Shown piece by piece: positions 51,879-61,001 of a stretch of 64,000 bases of DNA. The stretch covers positions 372,001-436,000 of the forward strand of contig NZ_JALLGK010000002.1 of assembly GCF_023072595.1 (NCBI RefSeq). The letters run 5' to 3'. A program made the position numbers and the translations under genes. Numbering within the stretch: the first letter of the stretch is position 1; every line of letters begins with the position of its first letter. The notes under the pieces were generated by a model, which worked only from the letters and a program-made list of their open reading frames with translations, searched no databases and had not been told where the DNA came from. This DNA comes from Streptomyces sp. XM4193 (lineage in GTDB: Bacteria; Actinomycetota; Actinomycetes; Streptomycetales; Streptomycetaceae).

Positions 51879-52398
51879 CGAAAGCTCCTCACGGGATCGC
51901 CGTGTCTGCTGCGGACATGGTCCACCGATCGCCGGGAAAACGCAGCAGTTCTTGCGGCTGGTTCCGGCTGCAGCCGCCAACCGTCCTGCGGGCCGGAGGG
52001 CCCGTGCACAGCGGGATCCGGTGGTTTTGGTGTGGTAACGCGGAGTGTGCCGGGCCTCCGGCGCACCTCCGGGGCCTCGGACGACCGCTCCGAGTGTGAC
52101 GGGATTCACCGCCCGGGGCCAACTTCCCGCGCCCGCGGTGGCGTTGGGAACGCCCGCACGAGGTCGCCGCGCCCGGTGAGAGCGGATGTTTCGGGAGTAT
52201 CCGTGGAAACTTCCATAACGGGATGCTTTTCCGAGGGTGCCGGAACGCACTGTGACCACCCCGGTTTCCCGTTTCGGCCCGAGAGGGCGCAGGATGGGGT
52301 CAGTGATGGACAGCGTTCCGTGGATTCCGGCCGGATACGGCACCCGTGTTCCGTACCCTTCAGGCAGGTCCACGGCCCGGTCTGGAGTGAGGCGGTAG
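51879..52398. promoter_or_regulatory. Divergent intergenic region (520 bases)
   Basis: Lies between ddaH-like (minus) and prim-pol-like (plus) genes. I see no gene. Possible operator: TGGAAACTTCCA (52204-52215), an inverted repeat with CCG/CGG flanks. Sequence near 51950-52040 has TGGTTTTGGTG-type T-rich patches that could be the ddaH promoter. Confidence 0.35.
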
Positions 52399-53130
52399 AT
52401 GGAACGCGAAGGCAGGTTTTCCCAGTGGCTGCGCCGCCGTTCCAGGAGCGCGGACGACACGGCGGCCGAGGCCGCACGCGCCCGGGAGGATCTGCTGCTC
52501 GCCTCCGCGGCGGCTGGTTTCCCGCTCGCTCCCGCTGCCTGTCCGGAGGGCTACGGCTGCTCCTGCGAGCGCATCGGCTGCCCCACTCCCGGCCGCCACC
52601 CCGTCTCGTTCGCCTGGCAGACCCAGGCGTCCTCGGACCCGGAGCAGATCCTGCGCTGGGCGCGCAGCCGCCCGCTCGCGAACTTCATCACCGCCACCGG
52701 CCTCACCCACGACGTGCTGGACGTCCCCCTCAGCGCCGGCGAGTCGGCGCTGGAACGACTGGAGCGCGAAGGCGTGGAGGTCGGCCCGGTGGCCGCCACC
52801 TCCGACGGCCGGATGCACTTCTACACCACCACCCGCGGCACCCCGGACGACGAGGACGAGTGGTGGCCGTGCGAGCTGGACTGCCACCCCGAGACGATGG
52901 ACGAGCATCCCGGGATGCGTTGGCACTGCCGCGGCAGCTACGTGCTTCTGCCGCCCTCGCGGCTGGAGGCCGACGGCGGCGCCGGACTCAGCTGGGTGCG
53001 CGCTCCGGAGCGCGAGCTGCCCGATCCGCTGACGCTGCTGGAGGCGCTGACCGACGCCTGCGCGGTCTATGTCGCCGCCCAGCCCGACGAGTTCCCCGAG
53101 TACGAGCGCGCCTCCTGGCCGGTGCGCTGA
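52399..53130 (+). CDS. Bifunctional DNA primase/polymerase-domain protein
   Basis: A 243-residue protein with the N-terminal prim-pol fold (PF09250-type) found in plasmid and phage replication proteins and as stand-alone actinobacterial proteins. The pattern is LLLASAAAGFPLAPAACPEGYGCSCERIGCPTPGRHPVSF (Cys-rich entry), then WARSRPLANFITATG, VLDVPLSAGESALERLEREGV and GMRWHCRGSYVLLPPS. The usual catalytic Asp pair is reduced (LDV), so it may be non-catalytic. GGAGTGAGGCGG precedes ATG 52399. No replication genes nearby. Role unknown. Confidence 0.76.
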   Translation: MEREGRFSQWLRRRSRSADDTAAEAARAREDLLLASAAAGFPLAPAACPEGYGCSCERIGCPTPGRHPVSFAWQTQASSDPEQILRWARSRPLANFITATGLTHDVLDVPLSAGESALERLEREGVEVGPVAATSDGRMHFYTTTRGTPDDEDEWWPCELDCHPETMDEHPGMRWHCRGSYVLLPPSRLEADGGAGLSWVRAPERELPDPLTLLEALTDACAVYVAAQPDEFPEYERASWPVR

Positions 53131-53242
53131 GCCGTCCGCCCACCGGGCGCCCCGCGGGCCGAACGCCGCCCGCGCGCGGCCCGCGCCCGCTTTCCCCCGG
53201 GCCTGCTGCCCTCGGGCCGGCCGGGCGGGCTGCCCGTCCGGG

Positions 53243-54232
53243 CTACTCGCCCTTGGCGGCGGTGCGTTGGGCGGTCTGGGCCAGGAAGACGATGCCGTTC
53301 GACTTGTTCTCCACCGTCGGCACCCGGACCAGCTGTTGCAGGACGAAGACCTCCGTCAGCGAGACCTTGGCCTCGCCCTCCAGCAGGGCCTTCGCACCGG
53401 GGCGCACCGGCGGCCTGATGCCGATGTTCGGTGCCACGGTCTGCTTGGTGTGCTGGTGCATGGTGAAGAACGCCAGCGCGTCCCCGCTCTTGGTGCGCAG
53501 CGCGAACGGTGCGTAGATCTTGTTGTTCGCCGCCAGGTCCGCGAACTCGGTCCGCGCTCCCTTGCGCGGCTTGACCTTCGCCCGCTTCTCCCGCTTGCCG
53601 GTGGTCTGCGGCCCGTCCGCGAAGTCGCCCTTTCCGCTGCCCAGATACGAGGTGTACGCCTTGCTCAGCTCGCCGGGCGCGGTGATCAGCCCGCCGTCCT
53701 CGTTCATCGGGACGTCGTCGGCGTGGCCGTCCTCGTCCTCCGCGAACTCCGGGACGTCGCCGGCCGCCACCACCGCCTGGTAGGAGGCCTTCCAGCGCTC
53801 GTCCACGCTCTGCCGGGTGAACGCCAGCAGGAGCCTGTTCTCACCGGAATCGGCGTTCTGCTCCACATTGCTGGCGGTGTCCACGACGAAGAACTTGGGC
53901 CAGCCCGCCTGCTGCGGGATGTGGAACTTGGAGTCCTTGACCTTCACCGGCTGCGGGGTCTGCTTCCGCTCCGGGTCGAGCGCCCGGAGCGTACGGATGT
54001 AGGCCTGGCTCCCCTCGCCGAGGGCGCCGCGCTCGACCGTGGCGTTGAGCTTGAGGTCGTGCTGGGCGAGCGCCTTGTTGGCGGTGGAGACGTAACCGTC
54101 GAGGACCTTCTGCGCCTCGGCCTCGGTGGTCGCGGGCACCACCGCGTTCTGGCCGTGCACCGTCATACAGCCCGACAGCGTCCCGGTCAGCACCACGGTG
54201 CTCACGGCTGCCGCCAGCACTCGCGTCTTCAT
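53243..54232 (-). CDS. Lipoprotein, Streptomyces-type, unknown function
   Basis: A 329-residue secreted lipoprotein. Lipobox LSGC at residues 19-22 after a short hydrophobic signal. The mature part reads as alpha/beta (VLDGYVSTANKALAQHDLKL, WPKFFVVDTASN, LLAFTRQSVDERWKASYQAV, ALAFFTMHQHTKQTV) without a known domain. GGGGAGGG precedes ATG 54232. It sits next to the haem-uptake operon but is separated by 329 bases, so a role there is possible but unproven. Converges with the prim-pol gene. Confidence 0.75.
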   Translation of the reverse strand: MKTRVLAAAVSTVVLTGTLSGCMTVHGQNAVVPATTEAEAQKVLDGYVSTANKALAQHDLKLNATVERGALGEGSQAYIRTLRALDPERKQTPQPVKVKDSKFHIPQQAGWPKFFVVDTASNVEQNADSGENRLLLAFTRQSVDERWKASYQAVVAAGDVPEFAEDEDGHADDVPMNEDGGLITAPGELSKAYTSYLGSGKGDFADGPQTTGKREKRAKVKPRKGARTEFADLAANNKIYAPFALRTKSGDALAFFTMHQHTKQTVAPNIGIRPPVRPGAKALLEGEAKVSLTEVFVLQQLVRVPTVENKSNGIVFLAQTAQRTAAKGE

Positions 54233-54561
54233 GCCCGTGCCCTCCCCAAGTCCCGGAAAACCGCGGTCTCCGGGTGCTTCCCCAAACCGGCGCGACTCCC
54301 TGTCCGCGGCACCGAATCCTACCTGGCACCGCCTGTGCCGCCGTACGACGGGAGGCATCTGCGGCCCGTGCGGCGGGCGTTGGCGCGAGGGCGCCGGTGA
54401 GGCCGGCGCCGGTGCCCGCACCGGCCCGTACGACGGCCCGCACGACGGTCCGCACGCGCGCCGGTACGGCCGCCGTTGCGCCCGCACGCGAGCCGGTCCG
54501 TACGGGCCGACCCGGGTGCGGGCGGGTGCGGGTGCGGGCGCGCGGTGCGGCGGGGCGCCGG
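54233..54561. other. Intergenic region between lipoprotein and HmuV genes
   Basis: About 329 bases. The lipoprotein promoter should lie in 54240-54330. The rest is low-complexity with repeated CGCACGACGG and GCGGGT units and a long-range inverted repeat (arms at 54422-54431 and 54500-54509). No gene seen. Confidence 0.45.
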
Positions 54562-55407
54562 TCAGTCGCGTACCGGGAGCACCAGCCGTGCACCGGTGCG
54601 CGGATGGGCGACGACCTCGACCGGCTGCCCGTACACCGGCGAGAGCAGCTCGGGGGTGAAGACCTCCCGCGGCACGCCGTCGGCGGCGATCCGGCCGTCG
54701 GCGACGACCGCAGCCCGGTCCGCGTACGCCGCGGCGAGCCCGAGGTCGTGCAGCACGACCACGACCGCCGCTCCGTCCGCGGCCCGCTGCCGGCACAGCC
54801 GCAGCACCAGCTCCTGGTGCCGCAGGTCCAGTGCCGCGGTGGGCTCGTCGAGCAGCAGCAGCGAGGTGCGCTGGGCGAGCGCCCTGGCCAGGGCCACCCG
54901 GGCCCGTTCACCGCCCGACAGCGCGGAGAAGGGACGCGCGGCGAACTCGGTCACCTCGGTGAGCGCCATCGCCTCGGCGACGGCCTCCTCGTCCTCGTCC
55001 TCCCACGGCGTACCGGCCCACGGGGCCCGGCCCATGGCGACCACCTCGCCGACGGTGAACGGGAATGCGAGCGCCGCCGACTGGGGCAACACCGCCCGCC
55101 GCAGGGCGAGTTCGACGGCACTCCAGTGCGCGGCGGGCCTGCCGTCGATCTCCACACCGCCCGCCTCCGGGACGAGATCGGCCGCGAGCGCGGCGAGCAG
55201 GGTCGACTTGCCGGCGCCGTTGGGGCCGACCAGCGCCAGCACTCGCCCGCTGGTGACGGCCAGGTCGGCGCCGTCCAGCACCGTGCGTCCGCCCAGCCGC
55301 ACCCGCAGCCCCCGCACCGCGGCGACGGTGGCTCCGGGCGGTGCCGCCGCCGGCGGCAGCGGCGGCCGGCGCAGCGAGCGCAGTGGTGCGAGCAGGTCCC
55401 TGATCAC
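54562..55407 (-). CDS. hmuV: Haem ABC transporter ATPase
   Basis: A 281-residue ATPase for haem/siderophore import. Walker A GPNGAGKST near residue 62, Q-loop around VLPQSAALAFPFTVGEVV, signature LSGGERARVALARAL near 160, Walker B LLLLDEPTAALD near 178, and switch His in VVLHDLG. The APW/GR motif MGRAPWAG is typical of HmuV-type subunits. GTG 55407 overlaps the permease stop (GTGA) and has the strong Shine-Dalgarno AAGGAGG. Last gene of the operon. The N-terminus has an extra 30 residues before the ABC domain. Confidence 0.9.
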   Translation of the reverse strand: MIRDLLAPLRSLRRPPLPPAAAPPGATVAAVRGLRVRLGGRTVLDGADLAVTSGRVLALVGPNGAGKSTLLAALAADLVPEAGGVEIDGRPAAHWSAVELALRRAVLPQSAALAFPFTVGEVVAMGRAPWAGTPWEDEDEEAVAEAMALTEVTEFAARPFSALSGGERARVALARALAQRTSLLLLDEPTAALDLRHQELVLRLCRQRAADGAAVVVVLHDLGLAAAYADRAAVVADGRIAADGVPREVFTPELLSPVYGQPVEVVAHPRTGARLVLPVRD

Positions 55408-56672
55408 GCCCAACCTCCTTGTTTGCGACGGGTTCTGCGCAGCAGCCAGAAGAAGAACGGGCTGCCGACCAACGCGGTCAGCACCCCCAGCGGCAGTTCG
55501 GCCGGCTGCGCGAGAGTGCGGGCGGCCAGATCGGCGACCAGCAGCACCAGTGCGCCGGCCAGGGCGCTGCCCGGCACCAGGAAGCGGTGACCGGGCCCGG
55601 CCGCCATGCGCAGGAGATGGGGCACCAGCAGCCCGACGAAGGCGACGATGCCCGAGACCGCGACCGCCGCGGCCGTCAGCAGCGCCACCACCAGGACCAG
55701 CACGATCCGCAGCCGCTCCACGTCCACGCCCAGGTGGCGCGCCTGCCGCTCGCCGAGCGAGAGCAGGTCCAACTTCCGCGCGTACAGCGGCGCCAGCAGC
55801 AGACCGGCCAGCGCACACGGCAGCACCGCGAGCACCTTGGGCCAGGTGGCCTGCGAGAGCGAACCCAGCTGCCAGAAGGTGATCTGGGTGATCTGCGCGT
55901 TGTCGGCGAAGAAGATGGCCAGGCCGATCAGCGCCATGGCGAAGGCGTTGACCGCGACACCGGTGAGGATCAGCGTGACGACCTCGGTCCGTCCGCCGGC
56001 CCGGGAGAGCAGATAGACCACCAGCACCGTGATCAGCCCCGAGACGAAGGCGCAGACGATCAGCGTCCAGTTGCCCAGGAACGTCAGCCCCAGGGCGATC
56101 GAGGCCACCGCGCCGACGGCGGCGCCGGCCGAGACGCCGATGACGCCCGGCTCGGCCAGCGGGTTGCCGAACACGCCCTGCATCAACGCACCCGCGCAGC
56201 CCAGGGAGGCGCCGACCAGCATCGCCAGCACCACACGCGGCAGCCGTACGTTCCACAGCACGCTCTCGCCGACCCGGTCCAGCGGCGCCCCGCCGAGCCC
56301 CACCCGGTGCAGCAGCGAGCCGACCACGTCACCGATCGGGATGTCGTAGGCGCCGATCCCGGCCGCCAGCAGCGCGGCCACCACGACACCGGCCGCGAGT
56401 CCCAGCGTCAGCAGCGAAACACGGGCGCGCGGCAGTCGACGGGAGGCGCCCGCCGCCGTGGACGTCGGTGACGGCGGCGAACTCCCGTCGGGCGGCGGCG
56501 ACTTGACGAGCGCGACCGTACGCCCGCCGGCGCCCGCGGGACGGGCGGTGCCGTCAGTGGAGCCCGTACCGCCTGCGCCGCCAGCACCGCCCGTACCGCC
56601 TGCACCGCCCGTACCGTCTGCGGGGTCCGTGCCGCCCGTGCCGGGTGACGCGTCGTGGGCGGTGGAGGTCAC
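55404..56672 (-). CDS. hmuU: Haem ABC transporter permease (FecCD type)
   Basis: A 422-residue permease. The first 90 residues are a hydrophilic Gly/Ala/Pro-rich extension; then come about ten helices of the BtuC/FecCD fold: LLTLGLAAGVVVAALLAAG, LPRVVLAMLVGASLGCAGALMQGVFGNPLAEPGVIG (the GaxxQ...NPLAxP motif) and GIVAFVGLLVPHLLRMAAGPGHRFLVPGSALAGA. GTG 56672 overlaps the binding-protein stop (GTGA). It should form the membrane channel for haem between HmuT and HmuV. The long repetitive N-terminus is unusual for the family. Confidence 0.9.
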   Translation of the reverse strand: MTSTAHDASPGTGGTDPADGTGGAGGTGGAGGAGGTGSTDGTARPAGAGGRTVALVKSPPPDGSSPPSPTSTAAGASRRLPRARVSLLTLGLAAGVVVAALLAAGIGAYDIPIGDVVGSLLHRVGLGGAPLDRVGESVLWNVRLPRVVLAMLVGASLGCAGALMQGVFGNPLAEPGVIGVSAGAAVGAVASIALGLTFLGNWTLIVCAFVSGLITVLVVYLLSRAGGRTEVVTLILTGVAVNAFAMALIGLAIFFADNAQITQITFWQLGSLSQATWPKVLAVLPCALAGLLLAPLYARKLDLLSLGERQARHLGVDVERLRIVLVLVVALLTAAAVAVSGIVAFVGLLVPHLLRMAAGPGHRFLVPGSALAGALVLLVADLAARTLAQPAELPLGVLTALVGSPFFFWLLRRTRRKQGGWA

Positions 56673-57691
56673 TGTCCGCCTCCGTGGAACTGCTCGACCA
56701 GGGAGCGGATCACCTTGTCGGTGCGCGGTCCGTAGTTCAGGAGCACTCCGTCGTCGACCGAGGCGATGCGCCGGTCGAGGCCGGCCGGGGTCTCGGCGAT
56801 GCCCGGGATCTTCAGCAGCCCCTCCACCCCGTCCACCGAGTCCAGGCCCTTGGACATCACCAGGATCACGTCCGGTGCGGCCTTGGCGAGCGCTTCGCTG
56901 GTGATCGCCGTGAAGTCCTTCTTCAGCCCGGACTCCTTGCCCGCGTCCACCCCGCCCGCGGCCTCGATCAGCGAACTGGCACCGGACTTCGCCCCGCCGA
57001 GCAGATAGACCGAAGCGGCGCCGCGCAGATAGAGGAACGCCACCTTCGGCTTCTTCGCGTCAGGAATGGCCTTGCGCGCGGCGGATATCCGCTTCTCGGT
57101 GCGCTCCTTCAGCTTCCGGCCTGCCTCGGGGACGCCGAGCGCGCCGGCCACCGCGTCGATCCGCTCGGCCACGTCGGACAGCGCGAGGGCGGGCGGAATC
57201 ACCAGCAGGGGAACCCCGGCGTCGCGGATCTGGCCGATCGCCTCGGACGGGCCCGTCGTGCTCTCGGCGAGCACCAGCGTGGGCTTGAGGGAGAGCACGC
57301 TTTCGGCCGAGACGTCGTGCGCGCGGGTGACCACGGGCAGCTTCTCGGCCTCCTCGAAGGTCGCGGTCACATCGCGGGCCACGACGCGTTCGCCCAGTCC
57401 GAGCGAGTGCACCAGCTCGGAGAGCGAGCCGGTGAGCGGGATGATCCGCTCCGCGCTCCGGACCGTCACCTCGCGGCCGTCGGCGGACTCGACCGTCACC
57501 GGCAGTTCGGGTTCGGGCGCGGGGCCGGGGAGCGGTTCCACCCGGTCGGCTATGGCGGTGGCGCCGGACTTCTTCCCGTCCCCGCCGCCGCTCCCGTCTC
57601 CGGCGGAGGAGGAACCCCCGCAGCCGGAGACCACCAGTACGAGGGCCAACAGGGCCGATACGGCACCAAGTTGGCGTTTAGGTGGATGCAC
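56669..57691 (-). CDS. hmuT: Haem-binding lipoprotein of the ABC importer
   Basis: A 340-residue substrate-binding lipoprotein. Lipobox VSGC at residues 21-24; a Gly/Ser-rich linker; then the class III periplasmic-binding fold: RIIPLTGSLSELVHSLGLG, VVARDVTATFEEAEKL, VSAESVLSLKPTLVLAE, and second-lobe KPKVAFLYLRGAASVYLLGG. The HmuT family binds haem through conserved His and Tyr; a Tyr occurs in VAFLYLRG and NYGPRTDKV. GTG 57691 follows GGAAGG. Divergent from two HtaA proteins with which it shares an iron box, so surface haem should pass from them to HmuT. Confidence 0.9.
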   Translation of the reverse strand: MHPPKRQLGAVSALLALVLVVSGCGGSSSAGDGSGGGDGKKSGATAIADRVEPLPGPAPEPELPVTVESADGREVTVRSAERIIPLTGSLSELVHSLGLGERVVARDVTATFEEAEKLPVVTRAHDVSAESVLSLKPTLVLAESTTGPSEAIGQIRDAGVPLLVIPPALALSDVAERIDAVAGALGVPEAGRKLKERTEKRISAARKAIPDAKKPKVAFLYLRGAASVYLLGGAKSGASSLIEAAGGVDAGKESGLKKDFTAITSEALAKAAPDVILVMSKGLDSVDGVEGLLKIPGIAETPAGLDRRIASVDDGVLLNYGPRTDKVIRSLVEQFHGGGQ

Positions 57692-57739
57692 GGTGCACTG
57701 CCTTCCATACTCGGGGGTTCCGACGCGCTCGCCGATAGC

Positions 57740-57758
57740 TTAGGTTAGCCTTACTTTG
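57740..57758. promoter_or_regulatory. DtxR/IdeR-type iron box
   Basis: TTAGGTTAGCCTTACTTTG matches the DtxR/DmdR consensus TTAGGTTAGGCTAACCTAA perfectly in its first nine bases and in part of the second half. It lies in the shared promoter region of hmuTUV (minus) and the HtaA genes (plus), so an iron-bound DtxR-family repressor should control both. Confidence 0.8.
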
Positions 57759-57793
57759 CTTCTCGCTCCCGGGTCCGTTCGGAAGGACTTCGC

Positions 57794-59230
57794 ATGCCCA
57801 CGGGCAGAACCTCGCGTCTCCACACCACCGCCCTGCTCGCCGCGCTGCTCGGCGCGCTGCTGTTCGTGCCGCCCGCACCGACGGCCGACGCCGCCGACCG
57901 CACGGTGCAGGGCGGCCGACTGGACTGGGGCATCAAGAGCTCCTTCCAGAACTACGTCACCGGCCCCATCGCCAAGGGGAGTTGGAGCCTGTCCGGGGGC
58001 GCCGGGACCGTCGGCGAGAAGCTCTTCCGCTTCCACTCCGCCTCCGGCGCCTACGATCCGGACGCCGGTTCGCTGAGCTCCGCGTTCGGCGGCGGCGTAC
58101 GGTTCACCGGCCACACCAAGGCCGACGGCGAGAACGAACTGGACCTGACCGTCAGCAGTCCGACCGTCCGCATCAGCGGCCGAACCGGCACCCTGTACGC
58201 GGACATCCGCAGCAAGGCCAGGGGCAGCGGGCAGATCAGCGACCGCCGCCAGGTGCCGATGGCCTCGCTGAACCTCGGCGGCGTCGACATGCGGGGCGGC
58301 GGGAGCGCCGTCGCGCTGAACGGCGTACCCGCCACCCTCACCGCCGAGGGCGCCAAGTCCTTCGCCGGCTACTACGAGGCCGGCACCCCGCTCGACCCGA
58401 TCAGCCTCTCCGTCGACGTCAAGCCGGCCAAGGAGGCCTCGGCCGGGGACGGGCCCGGCGGGCCGGGCAAGGCCGAGGAGTCCGAGAAGCCCGGGAAGGA
58501 CGGGACCTCCGAGAAGGCCGGCACCGTCGCCGACGCCGCTCTGGACTGGGGCGTGCGCCGCACCTTCCGCGAGTACGTCGGCGGACCCATCGCCGAGGGC
58601 CGCTGGAAGCTCTCGGGAGGCGCCCGGGACGGCGGCGCGCTCTACCGCTTCCCGGGCGAGAAGGGCCGTTTCGACGCCGAGAAGGGCGAGTTGAGCGCGG
58701 ACTTCGGCGGCAGCGTGCACTTCACCGGCAAGGACCTCGATCTGACGCTGGAGAAGCTCTCCGTCTCGGTGAAGAAGAACAAGGGGACGCTGCGCGCCGA
58801 CGGCACCGCCATCGCCACCTTCGACGCACCGCTGAAGCCCGAGAAGGGCCTGCTGCTGGTGGAGGAGGCCGACACCGAACTCACCGAGGACGGGGCGAAG
58901 CTCTTCGGCTCCCTCTACAGGGCGGGCACCGAGATGGACCCGCTGACCCTCGCCGTGGCCCTGGACGAGGACGCGAAACTGCCGGCCCTGCCCGACCTCG
59001 GCAGCGAGCCCACCACCGAACCCCCCGCGAAGAGCGCGCAGTCGGACGGGAAGGACGCCACGGACTCCACGGCGTCCGCCGCCACCGATTCCGGCGACTC
59101 CGGCACGCCCGTACTGCCGCTCACCCTGGCCGCCGCGCTCCTCGTGGTCGCGGCCGGCGCAACCTGGTTCGTGCGACGCCGTCGTACGGCCGCCACATCC
59201 GTCAACTCCGAGGAGCAGGCCCCAAGATGA
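57794..59230 (+). CDS. HtaA-domain haem-binding surface protein, membrane-anchored
   Basis: A 478-residue exported protein. Signal peptide residues 1-33. Two HtaA domains, about residues 36-208 and 242-402, each starting with a variant of the GGRLDWGIKSSFQNYVTGPIAKG block and containing FHSASGAYDPDAGSL/FPGEKGRFDAEKGEL and ADFGG motifs. HtaA domains in Corynebacterium bind haem through a conserved Tyr-His pair. A Glu/Lys/Pro linker joins the domains. The C-terminus is a single helix (VLPLTLAAALLVVAAGATWFV) with a basic tail; no sortase motif. GGAAGGA precedes ATG 57794. Under the shared iron box. Confidence 0.92.
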   Translation: MPTGRTSRLHTTALLAALLGALLFVPPAPTADAADRTVQGGRLDWGIKSSFQNYVTGPIAKGSWSLSGGAGTVGEKLFRFHSASGAYDPDAGSLSSAFGGGVRFTGHTKADGENELDLTVSSPTVRISGRTGTLYADIRSKARGSGQISDRRQVPMASLNLGGVDMRGGGSAVALNGVPATLTAEGAKSFAGYYEAGTPLDPISLSVDVKPAKEASAGDGPGGPGKAEESEKPGKDGTSEKAGTVADAALDWGVRRTFREYVGGPIAEGRWKLSGGARDGGALYRFPGEKGRFDAEKGELSADFGGSVHFTGKDLDLTLEKLSVSVKKNKGTLRADGTAIATFDAPLKPEKGLLLVEEADTELTEDGAKLFGSLYRAGTEMDPLTLAVALDEDAKLPALPDLGSEPTTEPPAKSAQSDGKDATDSTASAATDSGDSGTPVLPLTLAAALLVVAAGATWFVRRRRTAATSVNSEEQAPR

Positions 59231-60834
59231 CCGCGATCTCACGCAGTGTGGCGCTGGCCGCCGCCACTTCCACGGCGCTCATGGCCACCGCCGCGTTCGC
59301 CTACCCCGCGCTGGCCGCCGAGCGAGCGCCGAAGGCCGCCGCGTCGATCGAACTGACCGACGGCACCCTGGAATGGGGCGTCAAGGAGTCGTTCCGCAAG
59401 TACGTCACCGGGATCGCCATGGGCGAGATCACCGTCGACGAGGGCGCCGAACAGGCCGAGAACAACGGCGTGTTCACCTTCTCCGGCGGTACCGGGACCT
59501 ACGACACCGGCACCCACGCGGTCGACACCTCCTTCGAGGGCGGCGTCAACTTCGTCTCCAAGATCCACGGTTTCGACATCAAGCTCGCCGGTGTCGAACT
59601 GGTCACCGAGGACCGCGAGTCCGGGAAGATCATCGCGGACGTCACCCTCAACGGCGAGACCACCGAGGACGTCGACCTCGCCGACCTCGACCTCACGGAC
59701 GTCGCCCCGGGCAGGGGCGACGGCGGCGAGATGACGTTCGACGACATCCCGGTGACCCTCACCGCCGAAGGCGCGGAGGCGTTCAACGGCATGTACGAGG
59801 AGGGCGCCGAGCTCGACCCCGCCAGCCTCACCGTCAAGTCCGCAGCCACCGGCGGCGGTACGGGCGGTACGGGCGGCACGGGCGGTTCCGGCGGCGACGG
59901 CGGTACGGGTGGCACGGGTGGTTCCGGCGGCGACGGCGGTACGGGTGGCTCCGGCGGTACGGGTGGTTCCGGCGACAGCGCGGGCACCACCGGCGGCAGC
60001 ACGTCCGGCGGCGGCTCCACCGGCTCCGGCGGGTCCACCGGCGGCGGCTCCGACGCCCCGTCCGACGCCGGCACCGTCGTGGACGGAAACCTCGACTGGG
60101 GCGTCAAGGAGTCCTTCCGCAAGTACGTGGTCGGCCCGATCGGCAAGGGCAAGGTCGAGCTGAAGGGCGGCGCGAAGGAGAACGGCGACGGCTACCGCTT
60201 CCCGGGCGGCAACGGCGAGTACAACGCCGACACCCCGGCACTGGACGCCGCCTTCGACGGCGGGGTCGACTTCCTGGCGCACGCCGAGGGCGACGGCTAC
60301 GCGCTGGAGCTGAAGTTCTCCGCGTTCAGGATCGACGCGAAGGCCGGCGGCAGCTCGCTGATAGCCGACGTCTCCTCCAAGGACCGCGAGTCCGGCAAGG
60401 TCACCGAGCACAAGGGCCTGGCCCTGGCCAAGCTGACCGTCGCCGCGGACTCGCTCACGCCCGAGGACGACGTCATCACCCTCCAGGACGTGCCGGCGAC
60501 CCTCACCAAGCAGGGCGCCGAGGCGTTCGGCGGCTTCTACGAGGAGGGCGAGGCCCTCGACCCGGTGACCGCGGCCGTCTCGCTCTCCGACGATGCCGAC
60601 CTGCCGGACGGCGACGGCTCCTCCGGCGGCTCAAGCGGCGGCTCGGCAGGCGGAGTTGACCCCGCCTCGGTGGGTGGCTCCTCGGGCACGGCCGGTACCG
60701 TGGGCGGGTCCGGGGCCCTCGCGAGCACCGGTGCGAGCGGTCCCACCGTTCCCCTCCTGGGCGGCGCCGCCGTCCTGGCCACGATCGGTGCGGCAGCGGT
60801 GTACGCCACCCGCCGCCGCTCCACGGAGAGCTGA
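59227..60834 (+). CDS. HtaA-domain haem-binding surface protein, LAxTG sortase-type
   Basis: A 535-residue exported protein. Signal peptide residues 1-31. Two HtaA domains (about 40-205 and 290-465: LEWGVKESFRKYVTG and LDWGVKESFRKYVVG at their starts). They are joined by a Gly/Ser/Thr/Asp linker of about 75 residues made of GGTGGSGGDGG repeats. The C-terminal sorting signal is LASTG near residue 502 with a hydrophobic helix and ATRRRSTES tail, fitting the LAxTG signal of Streptomyces sortase E enzymes, so it is probably linked to the wall. The ATG overlaps the first HtaA gene's stop (ATGA). Acts with it and HmuTUV in haem capture. Confidence 0.92.
   Translation: MTAISRSVALAAATSTALMATAAFAYPALAAERAPKAAASIELTDGTLEWGVKESFRKYVTGIAMGEITVDEGAEQAENNGVFTFSGGTGTYDTGTHAVDTSFEGGVNFVSKIHGFDIKLAGVELVTEDRESGKIIADVTLNGETTEDVDLADLDLTDVAPGRGDGGEMTFDDIPVTLTAEGAEAFNGMYEEGAELDPASLTVKSAATGGGTGGTGGTGGSGGDGGTGGTGGSGGDGGTGGSGGTGGSGDSAGTTGGSTSGGGSTGSGGSTGGGSDAPSDAGTVVDGNLDWGVKESFRKYVVGPIGKGKVELKGGAKENGDGYRFPGGNGEYNADTPALDAAFDGGVDFLAHAEGDGYALELKFSAFRIDAKAGGSSLIADVSSKDRESGKVTEHKGLALAKLTVAADSLTPEDDVITLQDVPATLTKQGAEAFGGFYEEGEALDPVTAAVSLSDDADLPDGDGSSGGSSGGSAGGVDPASVGGSSGTAGTVGGSGALASTGASGPTVPLLGGAAVLATIGAAAVYATRRRSTES
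59854..59985 (+). repeat. Gly/Ser/Thr linker-encoding DNA repeats
   Basis: Tandem GGTACGGGCGG- and GGTTCCGGCGGCGACGGC-type units encode the flexible linker between the two HtaA domains. Unit lengths are multiples of three, so length changes would keep the frame. Confidence 0.85.
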
Positions 60835-60854
60835 CGGTCCAGCCCTCCTCACAC

Positions 60855-60886
60855 CGTGCCCGCCGGACCCTCCACCGGCGGGCACG
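60855..60886. terminator. Terminator hairpin after HtaA genes
   Basis: Perfect 12-bp inverted repeat (CGTGCCCGCCGG at 60855-60866 and CCGGCGGGCACG at 60875-60886) with an 8-base loop, between converging genes. Confidence 0.8.
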
Positions 60887-61001
60887 GCCGTGTCGCTACG
60901 CCCGGCCTCGCGGCGCCCGGCGCACCCCGGGGACGCGCGTGCCCGATCGTCAGGCGTCCCACGACGGCTTCGCGCCGGGAGTTGGGCAGAACCGCCGCGG
61001 C

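Noticed and set aside
52399..53130. Plasmid or prophage remnant because of the prim-pol domain
   Set aside because: No integrase, replication, capsid or transfer genes nearby; stand-alone prim-pol proteins are common in Streptomyces chromosomes.
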